Positions 8,102 through 16,411 of a stretch of 35,061 nt of DNA are shown here, in pieces. The number at the start of each line of letters is the position of its first letter. The first letter of the stretch is position 1. A program made the translations under genes and the position numbers. The stretch comes from Bacteroidota bacterium (GTDB lineage Bacteria; Bacteroidota; Bacteroidia; Chitinophagales; Saprospiraceae): assembly GCA_029557915.1 (NCBI GenBank), contig JAKQHS010000084.1, forward strand, positions 7,501 through 42,561, given 5' to 3'. The notes beneath the pieces were generated by a model that worked only from the letters and a program-made list of their open reading frames with translations, did not search any database and had not been told where the DNA came from.

Positions 8102-9343
8102 ATGAGAAGAGTTGTAGTCACCGGTATGGGCGCCCTGACCCCGATTGGAAACCACGTCGGGGCCTATCTTGAAGGGCTTCAGCAGGGAAAAAGCGGGGCG
8201 GCACCCATCACTCATTTTGACGCTTCCCTTTTCAAAACGCGTTTTGCCTGCGAAGTCAAGGACCTTCATGTGGAAGAGTTGATCGACCGGAAGGAAGCGA
8301 AACGCATGGACCGGTTTGCACACTTTGCCATGATCTCCACGGCGGAAGCCATCCGCGACAGCGGCCTCGATCTCAACCAGGTCGATATGGACCGGGCCGG
8401 GGTGATCTGGGGTTCGGGCATCGGCGGTTTGCAGTCTTTGGAAGCGGAGATCATGGATTATGCCAGGGGCAGCGGGACACCCCGCTTCAATCCTTTCCTC
8501 ATTCCAAGGATGATCTCAGATATTGCCGCCGGGCAGATATCCATACACTACGGATTCAGGGGCACCAATTACGGCACGGTTTCGGCCTGCGCCTCCAGCA
8601 ACCATGCCATCCTGAATTCCTGCGATCAGATCCATTACGGCAAAGCGGACCTGATGATCAGCGGGGGCTCTGAAGCGGCCATCATTGCGACCGGAGTGGG
8701 CGGCTTCAATGCCATGAAAGCCCTGTCTGAACGAAACGACGATTATACCACCGCCTCCCGGCCTTTTGACAAGGACCGGGATGGATTTGTACTGGGAGAA
8801 GGCGCAGGTTGCCTGGTCCTGGAAGAATACGAACACGCAAAAAAAAGGGGCGCCCGGATCTATGCCGAAATCGTCGGGGGCGGCGCTTCCGCCGACGCCT
8901 ACCACATCACCGCACCGCATCCGGAAGGTAAGGGGGCGCTCAGCGTGATGCGCACCGCCCTGCGGGATGCGGGCCTGGACCCGTCTTCGATCGATTACAT
9001 CAATGTCCACGGCACCTCGACCCCGCTCGGGGATATTTCGGAAATCAAGGCCATCCAGGCGGTATTTGGAGACCATGCCTTCAAGATGAATATCAGTTCC
9101 ACCAAATCGATGACGGGCCATCTCCTGGGGGCAGCGGGCGCGATCGAAGGCATTGCCTGCATCCTGGCCATCCAGCACGATTTTATCCCCCCGACCATCA
9201 ATCATTTTACCGATGATCCCGAATTTGATCCCCGGCTCAACCTGACTTTCAACGAGGCCCAGCACCGCCGGATCAACTTTGCCCTGAGCAATACCTTTGG
9301 TTTTGGCGGACACAATACTTCTGTTATCTTTAAGAGGGTTTAA
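8102..9343 (+). CDS. fabF: 3-oxoacyl-[acyl-carrier-protein] synthase II
   Basis: This is KAS II, which condenses malonyl-ACP with acyl-ACP in fatty acid elongation. Its 413 residues show the nucleophile Cys163 in SACASSNHAI, His303 in NVHGTSTPLGD, Lys335 and His340 in KSMTGHLLGAAG, and the C-terminal NTFGFGGHN loop. These give the complete Cys-His-His set of an active elongating synthase. It has its own promoter and is followed after 10 bp by rnc, probably in the same transcript. The partner carrier acpP lies just upstream, and accA, encoding a subunit of the malonyl-CoA-producing enzyme, is about 2 kb downstream on the other strand. Confidence 0.98.
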   Translation: MRRVVVTGMGALTPIGNHVGAYLEGLQQGKSGAAPITHFDASLFKTRFACEVKDLHVEELIDRKEAKRMDRFAHFAMISTAEAIRDSGLDLNQVDMDRAGVIWGSGIGGLQSLEAEIMDYARGSGTPRFNPFLIPRMISDIAAGQISIHYGFRGTNYGTVSACASSNHAILNSCDQIHYGKADLMISGGSEAAIIATGVGGFNAMKALSERNDDYTTASRPFDKDRDGFVLGEGAGCLVLEEYEHAKKRGARIYAEIVGGGASADAYHITAPHPEGKGALSVMRTALRDAGLDPSSIDYINVHGTSTPLGDISEIKAIQAVFGDHAFKMNISSTKSMTGHLLGAAGAIEGIACILAIQHDFIPPTINHFTDDPEFDPRLNLTFNEAQHRRINFALSNTFGFGGHNTSVIFKRV

Positions 9344-9353
9344 TACAAAGTCT

Positions 9354-10082
9354 GTGCTGCGTAAACTGTATAATTTCTATATCTCTGACGATAAAGACTT
9401 TGCCAAGCGTATCAAAAGCATGACGGGCGTCACGCCGAAGAAGCTCAACTTGTATAAACTTGCCTTCTACCACCGCAGCACTTTTAATGAGCAATCCGAA
9501 ATGGCCCAGAACAATGAGCGGCTGGAATACCTTGGCGACGCCCTGCTCAACAGCATTTCCGCGGAATACCTCTACCATAAATACCCGGGAGCCAATGAAG
9601 GGTTCCTGACCAAGATGAGGTCAAAAATCGTAAAGCGAAAAACCCTGAATTACATCGCCGACGCGATGGGCCTGGATACCCTGCTCATGGAATTCAACAA
9701 AACCCATATTTCGGTTTCCATGCTCGGCAATGCCCTCGAAGCCCTGATCGGGGCCATGTACCTCGAACTGGGTTATGAACCGACTAAAAAATTTGTTGTC
9801 AACCAGCTTTTCCGGAAATTCCTGGATATCCATGAACTGGAAATCAACGACGACAATTTCAAAAGCCGTTTGCTGGAATGGGGGCAGAAAAAAGGGCATG
9901 AAGTCCAGTACCGGGTGATTTCAAAATTCAAGATGGACCACCGCGACCGCTACCGGGTGGTCGTCACCGTGAATGGAGAAGAACTTTCCACCGCGGAGGA
10001 TTTCAACAAAAAGAATGCGGAGCAACAGGCTTCGGAAAGAGCCCTGGCGAAATTGGGTATTAAAGAGGCGACAGATGCCTGA
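9354..10082 (+). CDS. rnc: Ribonuclease III
   Basis: RNase III cleaves double-stranded RNA in rRNA and mRNA processing. The catalytic domain shows NERLEYLGDALL (from residue 54; Glu55, Glu58 and Asp62) and GNALEALIGAMYLELG (Asn126, Glu129). A C-terminal double-stranded-RNA-binding domain follows (about 168-238, ending ASERALAKLGI). I chose the GTG at 9354, giving 242 residues. It lies 10 bp after the fabF stop and gives an N-terminus (VLRKLYNFYISDDKDF) like other Bacteroidota RNase III proteins. An upstream ATG at 9297 would add 19 residues inside fabF and looks artificial. A purine-rich AAGAGGG lies 15 nt before the GTG. The 3' end overlaps dapA on the opposite strand by 23 bp. Confidence 0.95.
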   Translation: MLRKLYNFYISDDKDFAKRIKSMTGVTPKKLNLYKLAFYHRSTFNEQSEMAQNNERLEYLGDALLNSISAEYLYHKYPGANEGFLTKMRSKIVKRKTLNYIADAMGLDTLLMEFNKTHISVSMLGNALEALIGAMYLELGYEPTKKFVVNQLFRKFLDIHELEINDDNFKSRLLEWGQKKGHEVQYRVISKFKMDHRDRYRVVVTVNGEELSTAEDFNKKNAEQQASERALAKLGIKEATDA

Positions 10083-10947
10083 TGGCCTCGCGGAGCTGCT
10101 GTTTGTGAGGGCTGCTTAATGGCCAGAGGGGCAACCTCACCTCATCCGCGCAAAAGCCCAGGATCTGCAGGGCCGCCTTGATCCCCACCGGGTTCCCTTC
10201 GACATACAACCATTTGTGCACGTCCAGGAGCAGGTCGTTGTGAAATTTTGCATCGTTAAAATTCCCTTCCAGGGCCGAATCCACCATCGCGGCAAAGATG
10301 CCCGGAAAGGCGTTGCTGATCACTGAAATCACCCCTTCAGCCCCGCAGGCGATCATGGGCAGGGTGACCAGGTCATCGCCGGAAAGGACCCTGAAGCTTG
10401 AGGGTTTGTGTTTTAATACCTGCATGATCTGGTTGAAATCCCCGGAGGCCTCCTTGGTCCCTATGATATTGGGATGCTCCGCCAGTTTGAGGGTGGTTTC
10501 CGCGGTGATGTTGACCGCCGTACGGGAAGGCACATTATACAATAGGACGGGGACCGGGCTTGCCTCCGCGATGGCGATGAAATGCTGGAACAGGCCGGCC
10601 TGACTGGGTTTATTATAATACGGGCTGGCGACCAGGATGGCGCTGATCCCATCAAACCGGAAGGCGCTGATCATTTCCAGGACCTGCCTCGTATTGTTTT
10701 TTCCGAACCAACCGCAAACCACCGGCACCCTTCCTTCATTCGCTTCCAGCACGGTATTGATCACCAGGTGGCATTCCGAATCGGTCAGGGTTGAGGTTTC
10801 ACCGGTCGTGCCCAGGGGAACGAGAAAATCCACCCCATGTGCCAGGTTATTCGCCACTATTTTTTTAAGGGCTTCCGCATCCACCCGGTCACCGGCAAAG
10901 GGGGTGACCAGTGCGGTCCCCAATCCCTTAATAAACGAGGTGTCCAT
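10060..10947 (-). CDS. dapA: 4-hydroxy-tetrahydrodipicolinate synthase
   Basis: This enzyme condenses pyruvate with aspartate semialdehyde, the first committed step of the lysine/diaminopimelate pathway. The 295-residue TIM barrel shows the GTTGET loop (46-51), Tyr137 in LYNVPSRT, and the Schiff-base Lys165 in IIGTKEASGD. Length is normal. The start overlaps the end of the upstream DUF6913-like gene by 20 bp, which suggests translational coupling in the operon accA > DUF6913-like > dapA. The 3' end overlaps rnc tail to tail by 23 bp with no terminator visible between them. Confidence 0.97.
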   Translation of the reverse strand: MDTSFIKGLGTALVTPFAGDRVDAEALKKIVANNLAHGVDFLVPLGTTGETSTLTDSECHLVINTVLEANEGRVPVVCGWFGKNNTRQVLEMISAFRFDGISAILVASPYYNKPSQAGLFQHFIAIAEASPVPVLLYNVPSRTAVNITAETTLKLAEHPNIIGTKEASGDFNQIMQVLKHKPSSFRVLSGDDLVTLPMIACGAEGVISVISNAFPGIFAAMVDSALEGNFNDAKFHNDLLLDVHKWLYVEGNPVGIKAALQILGFCADEVRLPLWPLSSPHKQQLREAIRHLSPL

Positions 10948-11488
10948 GAAAACTGACTTTATTGAGTATCAAAATGAGTTCGCTAATATATTGTTTTATG
11001 CTGAAGGTATCGCTGGTGTCAAGGATGAGGTGGTAATACTCGTCAAATTGGGATTTGGGCCCCACTTTAAAGGGGGCATAAGCGAGGACAGCAAGGTAGT
11101 GGATCGAGAGGTTCTGGCTGAGGTCCGCATTGATCAGCAGATCGTATTTGAAATCGAGGAAAGTCCTGATGTCGCTGTTGTCCGGGATGAAAAAAAAATT
11201 GACATCCCCGCGGTTGAAATGGCGGAAAGGAAGGCCTGAGGTGCCGGCCTTGTAGTCCAGGTAGGCCAGGAGATGCACCTGTATCCGGAGCTTATCAAAC
11301 AATTTCGCAAAACGAAGCACTTCGTTTTTATCTTCCAGGCTTGAGGCATCAAACAAGATGGCCATATGCCGGATCGCCAGTTCGTGGACGGGCTTTTTGT
11401 CTAATATTCGGCTTTCAGCCTCCCGGATAAGTTTATTCCTGAACCGGGCCAGCCGGAAAGAGTATAAAAAGGGTTGAGGGGATTTCAT
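10928..11488 (-). CDS. DUF6913-like conserved Bacteroidota protein
   Basis: This 186-residue soluble protein has no signal peptide. It resembles the uncharacterised DUF6913 proteins that sit next to dapA in many Bacteroidota; the family assignment is from memory of pattern and context. Visible segments are a basic N-terminal helix (RLARFRNKLI), HMAILFDASSLEDKNEVLRF, and KYDLLINADLSQNLSIHYLAVLA. The last two look like two beta-alpha units of a small Rossmann-like fold. No catalytic motif is evident. It starts 4 bp after accA ends and overlaps dapA by 20 bp, so it is tightly embedded in this operon. The function is unknown. Confidence 0.75.
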   Translation of the reverse strand: MKSPQPFLYSFRLARFRNKLIREAESRILDKKPVHELAIRHMAILFDASSLEDKNEVLRFAKLFDKLRIQVHLLAYLDYKAGTSGLPFRHFNRGDVNFFFIPDNSDIRTFLDFKYDLLINADLSQNLSIHYLAVLAYAPFKVGPKSQFDEYYHLILDTSDTFSIKQYISELILILNKVSFHGHLVY

Positions 11489-11492
11489 ACGG

Positions 11493-12455
11493 TCAGGCGG
11501 GCGTCCCTTTTTTAAATTGGCCCATCTTCGTGTATTTGTTTATTCTTTTTTTGATCCTCGTTTCCGGTTTTTCGTCCATGATCTCGGCCAATTCCTTTTT
11601 GATGTGTTTTTTCAGCGTTTTGGCCATGGTCTCCGGATCGGCATGGGCTCCGCCCAGGGGCTCCTTCACGATGTCGTCGATCAGCCCGAATTCCAGCATG
11701 TGTTCTGCGGTGAGTTTAAGCGCTTCCGCGGCCTGTTGTTTATAATCCCAGCTACGCCAGAGAATGGAAGAACAGGACTCCGGTGAGATAACGGTATACC
11801 AGGTATTCTCCAGCATAAACACTTTGTCGCCGAGCCCAATTCCGAGGGCGCCGCCGGAAGCGCCTTCGCCGATCACATAACAGAGAATCGGCACCCTGAG
11901 CCTGGCCATCTCAAACAGGTTGCGCGCGATGGCTTCGGCCTGCCCCCTTTCCTCGGCTTCGGGCCCGTGATAAGCGCCCGGCGTATCGATGAAGGTGATC
12001 ACCGGAAAACCAAACCGTTCAGCCAGTTTCATCAGGCGAAGCGCCTTGCGGTACCCTTCCGGATTGGCCATACCGAAATTGCGGTATTGGCGCATTTTGG
12101 TGTTGATCCCTTTCTGATGGCCAATGATCACCACACTTTGATTGTCGATGATCCCCAGCCCGCCCACCATGGCTTTGTCGTCGCGGATGTTGCGGTCACC
12201 GTGCAGTTCAATAAAGGTTTTGCAGATCTGTTCGATGTAATATAGGGTATAGGGCCTTTCGGGGTGCCTGGACACCTGGACTTTCTGCCATCCGTTGAGA
12301 TTGGAATATATTTCCTTGCGTGTGTTCTTGATTTTCTGTTCCATTTCCCGGATGGGCTCTGAAACATCCACTTCCTTTTTTTCCTGGATTTTCTGAAGTT
12401 TGGATAGTTCTTCAAACAGGTCTTCTAAAGGCTTTTCGAAATCTAAGAAAACCAT
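11493..12455 (-). CDS. accA: Acetyl-CoA carboxylase carboxyltransferase subunit alpha
   Basis: This is the alpha subunit of the carboxyltransferase that moves the carboxyl group from biotin to acetyl-CoA, making malonyl-CoA. It has 320 residues with an N-terminal helical region ([13 protein letters not shown] onward, 1-60). The crotonase-like core shows [21 protein letters not shown] and [13 protein letters not shown], the last forming the oxyanion-hole segment. The accD partner is not in this window. It heads a three-gene operon with the DUF6913-like gene and dapA. A TACCTTTG element lies 22 nt upstream of the ATG. Confidence 0.98.
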   Translation of the reverse strand: MVFLDFEKPLEDLFEELSKLQKIQEKKEVDVSEPIREMEQKIKNTRKEIYSNLNGWQKVQVSRHPERPYTLYYIEQICKTFIELHGDRNIRDDKAMVGGLGIIDNQSVVIIGHQKGINTKMRQYRNFGMANPEGYRKALRLMKLAERFGFPVITFIDTPGAYHGPEAEERGQAEAIARNLFEMARLRVPILCYVIGEGASGGALGIGLGDKVFMLENTWYTVISPESCSSILWRSWDYKQQAAEALKLTAEHMLEFGLIDDIVKEPLGGAHADPETMAKTLKKHIKKELAEIMDEKPETRIKKRINKYTKMGQFKKGTPA

Positions 12456-12927
12456 AAGGCGACGATTCTAATTTGCGCAAAGGTAGAAAAATTTCAATAT
12501 CCGGTCTATGTGCCCTATTTACCTGAATTTCAATCATGTACAAGGCTTATCCTCTACCCCGGTGTATTTATTGGGAGATGTTCAATTTACATCAAGGTCT
12601 CAATTTAAAAGGCAAGGATACTATCCATCAACCACCCCTTTTGATTTGGAAGATTCGCAATCTTCGCGCACGGAGAATTTATCAAAGAGTTTATCCATTT
12701 GGCGAAACGGATAGATGACCAATAGTCAACCCATCACTTTGAAGGCGCACGGAGAATTGGAGTTCACGGAGCTTGGCCCTGGAGGTCCAAAAACAACCTC
12801 TAACCTCCCTCTATTCCGTTTTTTGGTCAACCTTTGGGTGCAGAAGCCCGGCAATATGCCTGAGTGCCTGGAATAAAAAATAGCACGGATACAGACCGGC
12901 CTGACTTAAAAAAACTCCATGAACAGG
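12456..12927. other. Intergenic region between accA and the mannonate dehydratase gene
   Basis: This stretch of 472 bp has no convincing gene. It contains a possible accA -7 element (12478-12485), a perfect 7-bp inverted repeat GAAGATT/AATCTTC around CGC (12649-12665), and two copies of the word GCGCACGGAGAATT at 12666-12679 and 12745-12758. The small open frames have no ribosome binding site or recognisable product. It could be decayed sequence. Confidence 0.5.
12478..12485 (-). promoter_or_regulatory. Possible -7 element for accA
   Basis: Minus-strand TACCTTTG matches TAnnTTTG, 22 nt before the accA ATG. No clear TTTG is found at the proper distance upstream, so this is half a promoter by sequence. 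Confidence 0.45.
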
Positions 12928-14076
12928 TCAATAGGACTTCATGTCGCCTTTGGCCGCCCCTTCGATCAAACCCCGGATATAACCAATGGCAAAAAGCGTT
13001 CCGATGGTGCTGTACCCGGGATGTTCATTGGAATCCCCGGCCATGGTCGGCACATGATCGGGCCTCATCGGGCCTTTGAATCCCATCCGGAGATAGGTTT
13101 GCATGGCTTTGAACATGTTTGTTTTGCCATCGTCGTGAAAAGTCTCCTCGAATTTATTCTTATATCCCCGGACATCCCGGAAATGAACAAAGTGGATGGC
13201 ATTCCTTTTTCCGAAATACTCAATGGCCGCCGGGATGTCTTCCCCCTTGCCTTCTTCACCCATGGACGCAAAACTGCCCTGGCAGAAGGTGAGCCCGTTG
13301 CTGGGGCTCGGATAAAGGTCCAGCAGTTTTTTGAAAGCCTCCACAGAGGTCATGATCCGCGGGATCCCTCTGAGGCGGTCCACCGGCGGGTCATCCGGAT
13401 GGAGGGCGAGTTTGATCCCGTATTTTTCAGCTTCGGGCACCGCCGCTTTCAGAAAATATTCCAGGTTTTTCCACATCCCATCGTGGCTCAATTCCCCATA
13501 CTCGGTGATTGGGGTCTGGCTGCGGGCATCGTCAAGATCAAAGGAACTCACCAGGGCCCCTCCCCTGCCCGGTTTATCCAGGGTGGTCCTGGCCCAATTG
13601 ACCACGGGCATCCAATTATAACAGATCGTATCGATGCCTTCGGCGGAAAGGTTTTTCATGAGGGTGATGAATTGCCCGATCTCTTCATCGCGGCCCTCCA
13701 GGCCAAGTTTGGTTTTTGTGCCGAGGGAGGGAGGACCTTCGATCACCTTCAGCTGCAGGCCCTCCTTTTGCCAGGCGGCTTTTACCCCTTTGATCACCTC
13801 CCGGTCAATGCTGCTTTTGCCTTGCAAGCCGGCCATGGCGGGATTGATGCCGCCCACCGCGCCGTAAACGGCCATTTGCCTGGCGAGGGCGGTTTTACGC
13901 GGCTCTATTCCCCAGAAATAGGCAAGGCAGAGTTGAATGCCTGCATCTTTGATCCAGGCCCTGCGTTTCGGGACTTCCATCCCTAGCACCGGGTTTGCCC
14001 GGCCGGACTGGATCAGGGGCATGGATGCGGTCAGCGCCGCGGTTTTTTTCAGAAATTCTCTTCTCCGGTTTTTCAT
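12928..14076 (-). CDS. Tat-exported mannonate dehydratase (UxuA-like)
   Basis: The body of this 382-residue protein matches mannonate dehydratase, which converts D-mannonate to 2-keto-3-deoxygluconate in hexuronate breakdown. Visible motifs are ALHPDDPP (224-231), GLTFCQGS with Cys265, HFVHFRDV (His298), ETFHDDG and RPDHVPTM with Asp340 and His341, which supply the metal site. Unlike classical UxuA it begins with a twin-arginine leader (RRREFLKK, residues 4-11, then a hydrophobic segment). It should therefore be exported folded, and its substrate may be different. No other hexuronate gene is nearby. The only close neighbour is the HTH-TM-sandwich protein 49 bp upstream, behind a terminator-like hairpin. 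Confidence 0.85.
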   Translation of the reverse strand: MKNRRREFLKKTAALTASMPLIQSGRANPVLGMEVPKRRAWIKDAGIQLCLAYFWGIEPRKTALARQMAVYGAVGGINPAMAGLQGKSSIDREVIKGVKAAWQKEGLQLKVIEGPPSLGTKTKLGLEGRDEEIGQFITLMKNLSAEGIDTICYNWMPVVNWARTTLDKPGRGGALVSSFDLDDARSQTPITEYGELSHDGMWKNLEYFLKAAVPEAEKYGIKLALHPDDPPVDRLRGIPRIMTSVEAFKKLLDLYPSPSNGLTFCQGSFASMGEEGKGEDIPAAIEYFGKRNAIHFVHFRDVRGYKNKFEETFHDDGKTNMFKAMQTYLRMGFKGPMRPDHVPTMAGDSNEHPGYSTIGTLFAIGYIRGLIEGAAKGDMKSY

Positions 14077-14090
14077 GAAGTATATAATTA

Positions 14091-14123
14091 AGTGAAGGGG
14101 TGACTGCCAGTCACCCCTTCACT
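14091..14123 (-). terminator. Long hairpin between two minus-strand genes
   Basis: A perfect 15-bp stem (14091-14105 with 14109-14123) closes on a 3-nt loop. It lies 2 bp after the stop of the HTH-TM gene and 14 bp before the start of the mannonate dehydratase-like gene. On the minus strand an AT-rich tract follows rather than a pure T run. It fits a terminator or attenuator that sets expression of the downstream gene. Confidence 0.75.
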
Positions 14124-14125
14124 GT

Positions 14126-15445
14126 TTACAATTCGATCTTGCGCCCATCTTGCAAGAACCAGGTATCCCGGATGAGCCCCGGGCCGTTAAAGCGGTACTG
14201 CACCCCGACAATCTCGGTGGGCTCATTGGGGAATTCCAGGGAATAGGCTTCCACCCCATTCACCCAAAGGGTAGCTTTTTTATTCAAAGAGACCACTTTA
14301 AGGTGGGTCCATTGGTTCAGATCAGCGCCGAAGCCGGAGAGATCGGCAGACTTGCTGTGGACCCGGGCCCCCGCGAAACTCAGTTGCAAATCCCCCACGC
14401 AGGCTTTGGCGGAGAGGGGAATACTGATGATGTCGTCCTTGCAATGAATAAGTACCTGCACCCTCTGACAGGCATTATCTCCGTCCCGGAAGGGGTTCAT
14501 CACCTGGGTCTCAAAAACAAACCGGTCGTTCATCAGGCCTTCGAAATCCCTTTGATTATAAATCCGAACCTTGGGACTGACCGGCAGCAGCGGAAGTTGG
14601 CGCGCCTCCAGGGCCGAAGCCTCCAGCCCTACCCATCCCGCTTTCAACAGGTCCGCTTCCTGGTAATAAATTGGAGTTCCCTCGTCGGTTTCGACCAGTC
14701 CGAGCCAGCCGTCGGTGGTGATCTGGATATCATGCGTTTTCACCACCGTGGTATCCACCATCAGTTTTGCTTTAAAATAGCCGGGGTAATAATAGATGGC
14801 GGAATGGTTCTTTTTATACTTATCGACCGGCGTTTTACGACGGATATCCCAGGTCTGTGAAATAAATACAGAGTCGGATGGGGAGGCGGATGCGTCGTAC
14901 CGGAAAATCACCGAATTGGGCAGACCGGAGGTTTTGATTTTATCGGCTTCAAAAGAAAACCGGGCAGGATCTATAGAATAGGGTGAGGAAGAATGGGCCT
15001 TTTTGAGGTTCAGGGCAAACAGGCCGATCAGGGCGATGATCCCGAAGGAAAACAAAAAAAACACGGATTTACCCTGCCTGACGGTCCGATTCTCTCTTAA
15101 AGGTTTTTCCAGCGGCGCGCTCAGGATCACCTCTTCCAAAAGTTCCGTAGCTACCCCTGGAGTGCTATCCTTCAGGCTCAATTTGAACCCGCGCCAGTCT
15201 TCATAACCCAGGAAGGAAGCCAGGGTATTCAGGGTGGTGAGGGAGGGGGCATGATCGTATTTGATTTTACCCCAGAGTCTTTTAAGCGTGGTGACGCTCA
15301 ACTGTATCCCGGTCCCTTTTTCCAGGATTTCGCTGAGTTTTTCAAAATCATAATGCGTCCAATCTGCGCTGCCGCCCCAGCCCAGCCTCGACTCTATTTC
15401 AAGGAGGCAGGATTCTATAATCTCTTTTTCGGCTTCTTCTGACAC
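14126..15445 (-). CDS. Membrane protein with HTH-like head and external beta-sandwich
   Basis: The 439 residues fall into three parts. Residues about 30-92 (DFEKLSEILEKGTGIQLSVTTLKRLWGK, then LNTLASFLGY and W84) form a small helical domain that I recognise as the HTH-like head of several Bacteroidota signalling proteins. One transmembrane segment lies at about 127-147. The rest would be outside the cytoplasm, with a PKD-like part (about 150-265) and a LamG-like beta-sandwich near the C-terminus (FVFETQV, NQWTHLKVVSLNKKATLWVNG). The layout recalls membrane-integrated one-component regulators such as ToxR or CadC. DNA binding is inferred, not shown. The hairpin at 14091-14123 follows the stop. 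Confidence 0.7.
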   Translation of the reverse strand: MSEEAEKEIIESCLLEIESRLGWGGSADWTHYDFEKLSEILEKGTGIQLSVTTLKRLWGKIKYDHAPSLTTLNTLASFLGYEDWRGFKLSLKDSTPGVATELLEEVILSAPLEKPLRENRTVRQGKSVFFLFSFGIIALIGLFALNLKKAHSSSPYSIDPARFSFEADKIKTSGLPNSVIFRYDASASPSDSVFISQTWDIRRKTPVDKYKKNHSAIYYYPGYFKAKLMVDTTVVKTHDIQITTDGWLGLVETDEGTPIYYQEADLLKAGWVGLEASALEARQLPLLPVSPKVRIYNQRDFEGLMNDRFVFETQVMNPFRDGDNACQRVQVLIHCKDDIISIPLSAKACVGDLQLSFAGARVHSKSADLSGFGADLNQWTHLKVVSLNKKATLWVNGVEAYSLEFPNEPTEIVGVQYRFNGPGLIRDTWFLQDGRKIEL

Positions 15446-15614
15446 GGCTATTTCGTTGATCTAAATTGATGAAAAATAGTTTAAGGATAAGTTAAAAAAC
15501 AGGCTTATCTCCTGCCCTTGCCGGTTTGCAATAAAATTGGACCAACTTGTCACCGGTTTGGAAACCGTATTCAAGGCCCCTCCAATAATATTTGTAAAAA
15601 ATTTCAAAGCCGAC

Positions 15615-16193
15615 ATGAAACTGCTTTCCTCAATCTTTATCATTCTCCTGGGCCTTTCCGCCAAGGGTCAAAATCCATCTTATTTCTATCAAATACCCGC
15701 ATACCCGGAATCCTACACGGCGGGCACGGTCGCCGGCCGTATGGTCGATGGTCTTGGATTCCGTTATTACTGGGCCACAGAGGGACTCACTGAAAAAGAC
15801 CTGGCCTTCAAACCCGGCGACAGCGCCAGAACTTCCCTGGAAACCCTGGAACATATTTTATCCCTGACCCAAATCCTGGTCCATGCGGTAAATCAAAAAC
15901 CAACGGTATCCCAGGCCCCTGCGCCCAAAATGGATTTCCACCAGATAAGGGAAAAGACTTTGATGAACCTGGAGGAGGCCAGTAAAATCCTGAAATCGGA
16001 TCGGGCCGTACTCGATTCCTTCCCCATGATCTTTCAAAATCCAACACGAACGACGGAATTCCCCTTCTGGAACCTGATCAACGGCCCCATTGCCGATGCA
16101 CTCTGGCATGTCGGACAGGTGGTGAGCTTCCGGAGATCTTCCGGAAATCCGTTCCCGTCGGGTGTCAGTGTTTTGCAGGGGGTTAAGAGGTAG
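15615..16193 (+). CDS. Secreted DinB-like protein
   Basis: This is a predicted exported protein of 192 residues. The ATG at 15615 is chosen because it is followed by a clean signal peptide (KLLSSIFIILLGLSAKG, cleavage near QNPSY). An upstream in-frame ATG at 15537 would bury it. The mature part looks like a DinB/YfiT four-helix bundle: TLEHILSLTQILVHAV and the C-terminal WNLINGPIADALWHVGQV carry the histidines that bind metal in this family. Family members include thiol transferases and many uncharacterised proteins, so the reaction is unknown. The last codons and the TAG stop merge into the period-7 array that follows. Confidence 0.75.
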   Translation: MKLLSSIFIILLGLSAKGQNPSYFYQIPAYPESYTAGTVAGRMVDGLGFRYYWATEGLTEKDLAFKPGDSARTSLETLEHILSLTQILVHAVNQKPTVSQAPAPKMDFHQIREKTLMNLEEASKILKSDRAVLDSFPMIFQNPTRTTEFPFWNLINGPIADALWHVGQVVSFRRSSGNPFPSGVSVLQGVKR

Positions 16194-16386
16194 GAGCTGT
16201 AAGCTCGTAGCTCGTAGCTCGTAGCTCGAAGTTGGAAGCTGGAAGCTAGGGGTGGGACTACCAAACTTCCCGTAACTGCCAGGCCATTACGCCCTAGCTT
16301 CTAACTTCTAGCTTCGAGCTTCTAACCTGGAAGCTGGAAGCTGGGAACTCCCAAAGCTCTAACCTCTAACCTCAAACCTCAAACCT
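16180..16386. repeat. Period-7 arrays around a third copy of the core
   Basis: Heptamers begin inside the end of the DinB-like gene (TAAGAGG, TAGGAGC) and continue as TCGTAGC and TGGAAGC to about 16250. A core of about 45 bp follows at 16254 (GGGACTACCAAACTTCC), clearly related to those at 885 and 965. Then come opposite-sense words (CTTCTAA, CTTCTAG, CTTCGAG), a short GGAAGCT pair, and a tail of TCTAACC and TCAAACC words up to 16386. The arrangement is the same as at 776-1045. Confidence 0.9.
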
Positions 16387-16411
16387 TAATACAAACCCAC
16401 AATAATCAATT

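Noticed and set aside
9297-9353. An ATG at 9297 as the start of RNase III.
   Set aside because: It adds 19 residues read from the end of fabF that look like no RNase III N-terminus. The GTG at 9354 fits the family and lies just after the fabF stop.
12649-12665. An inverted repeat as a dif or attachment site.
   Set aside because: The 7-bp arms do not match known recombinase core sites and no integrase gene is near.
12919-13986. A 355-codon open frame antisense to the mannonate dehydratase-like gene.
   Set aside because: It is a shadow of a real gene with conserved metal-site motifs on the other strand.
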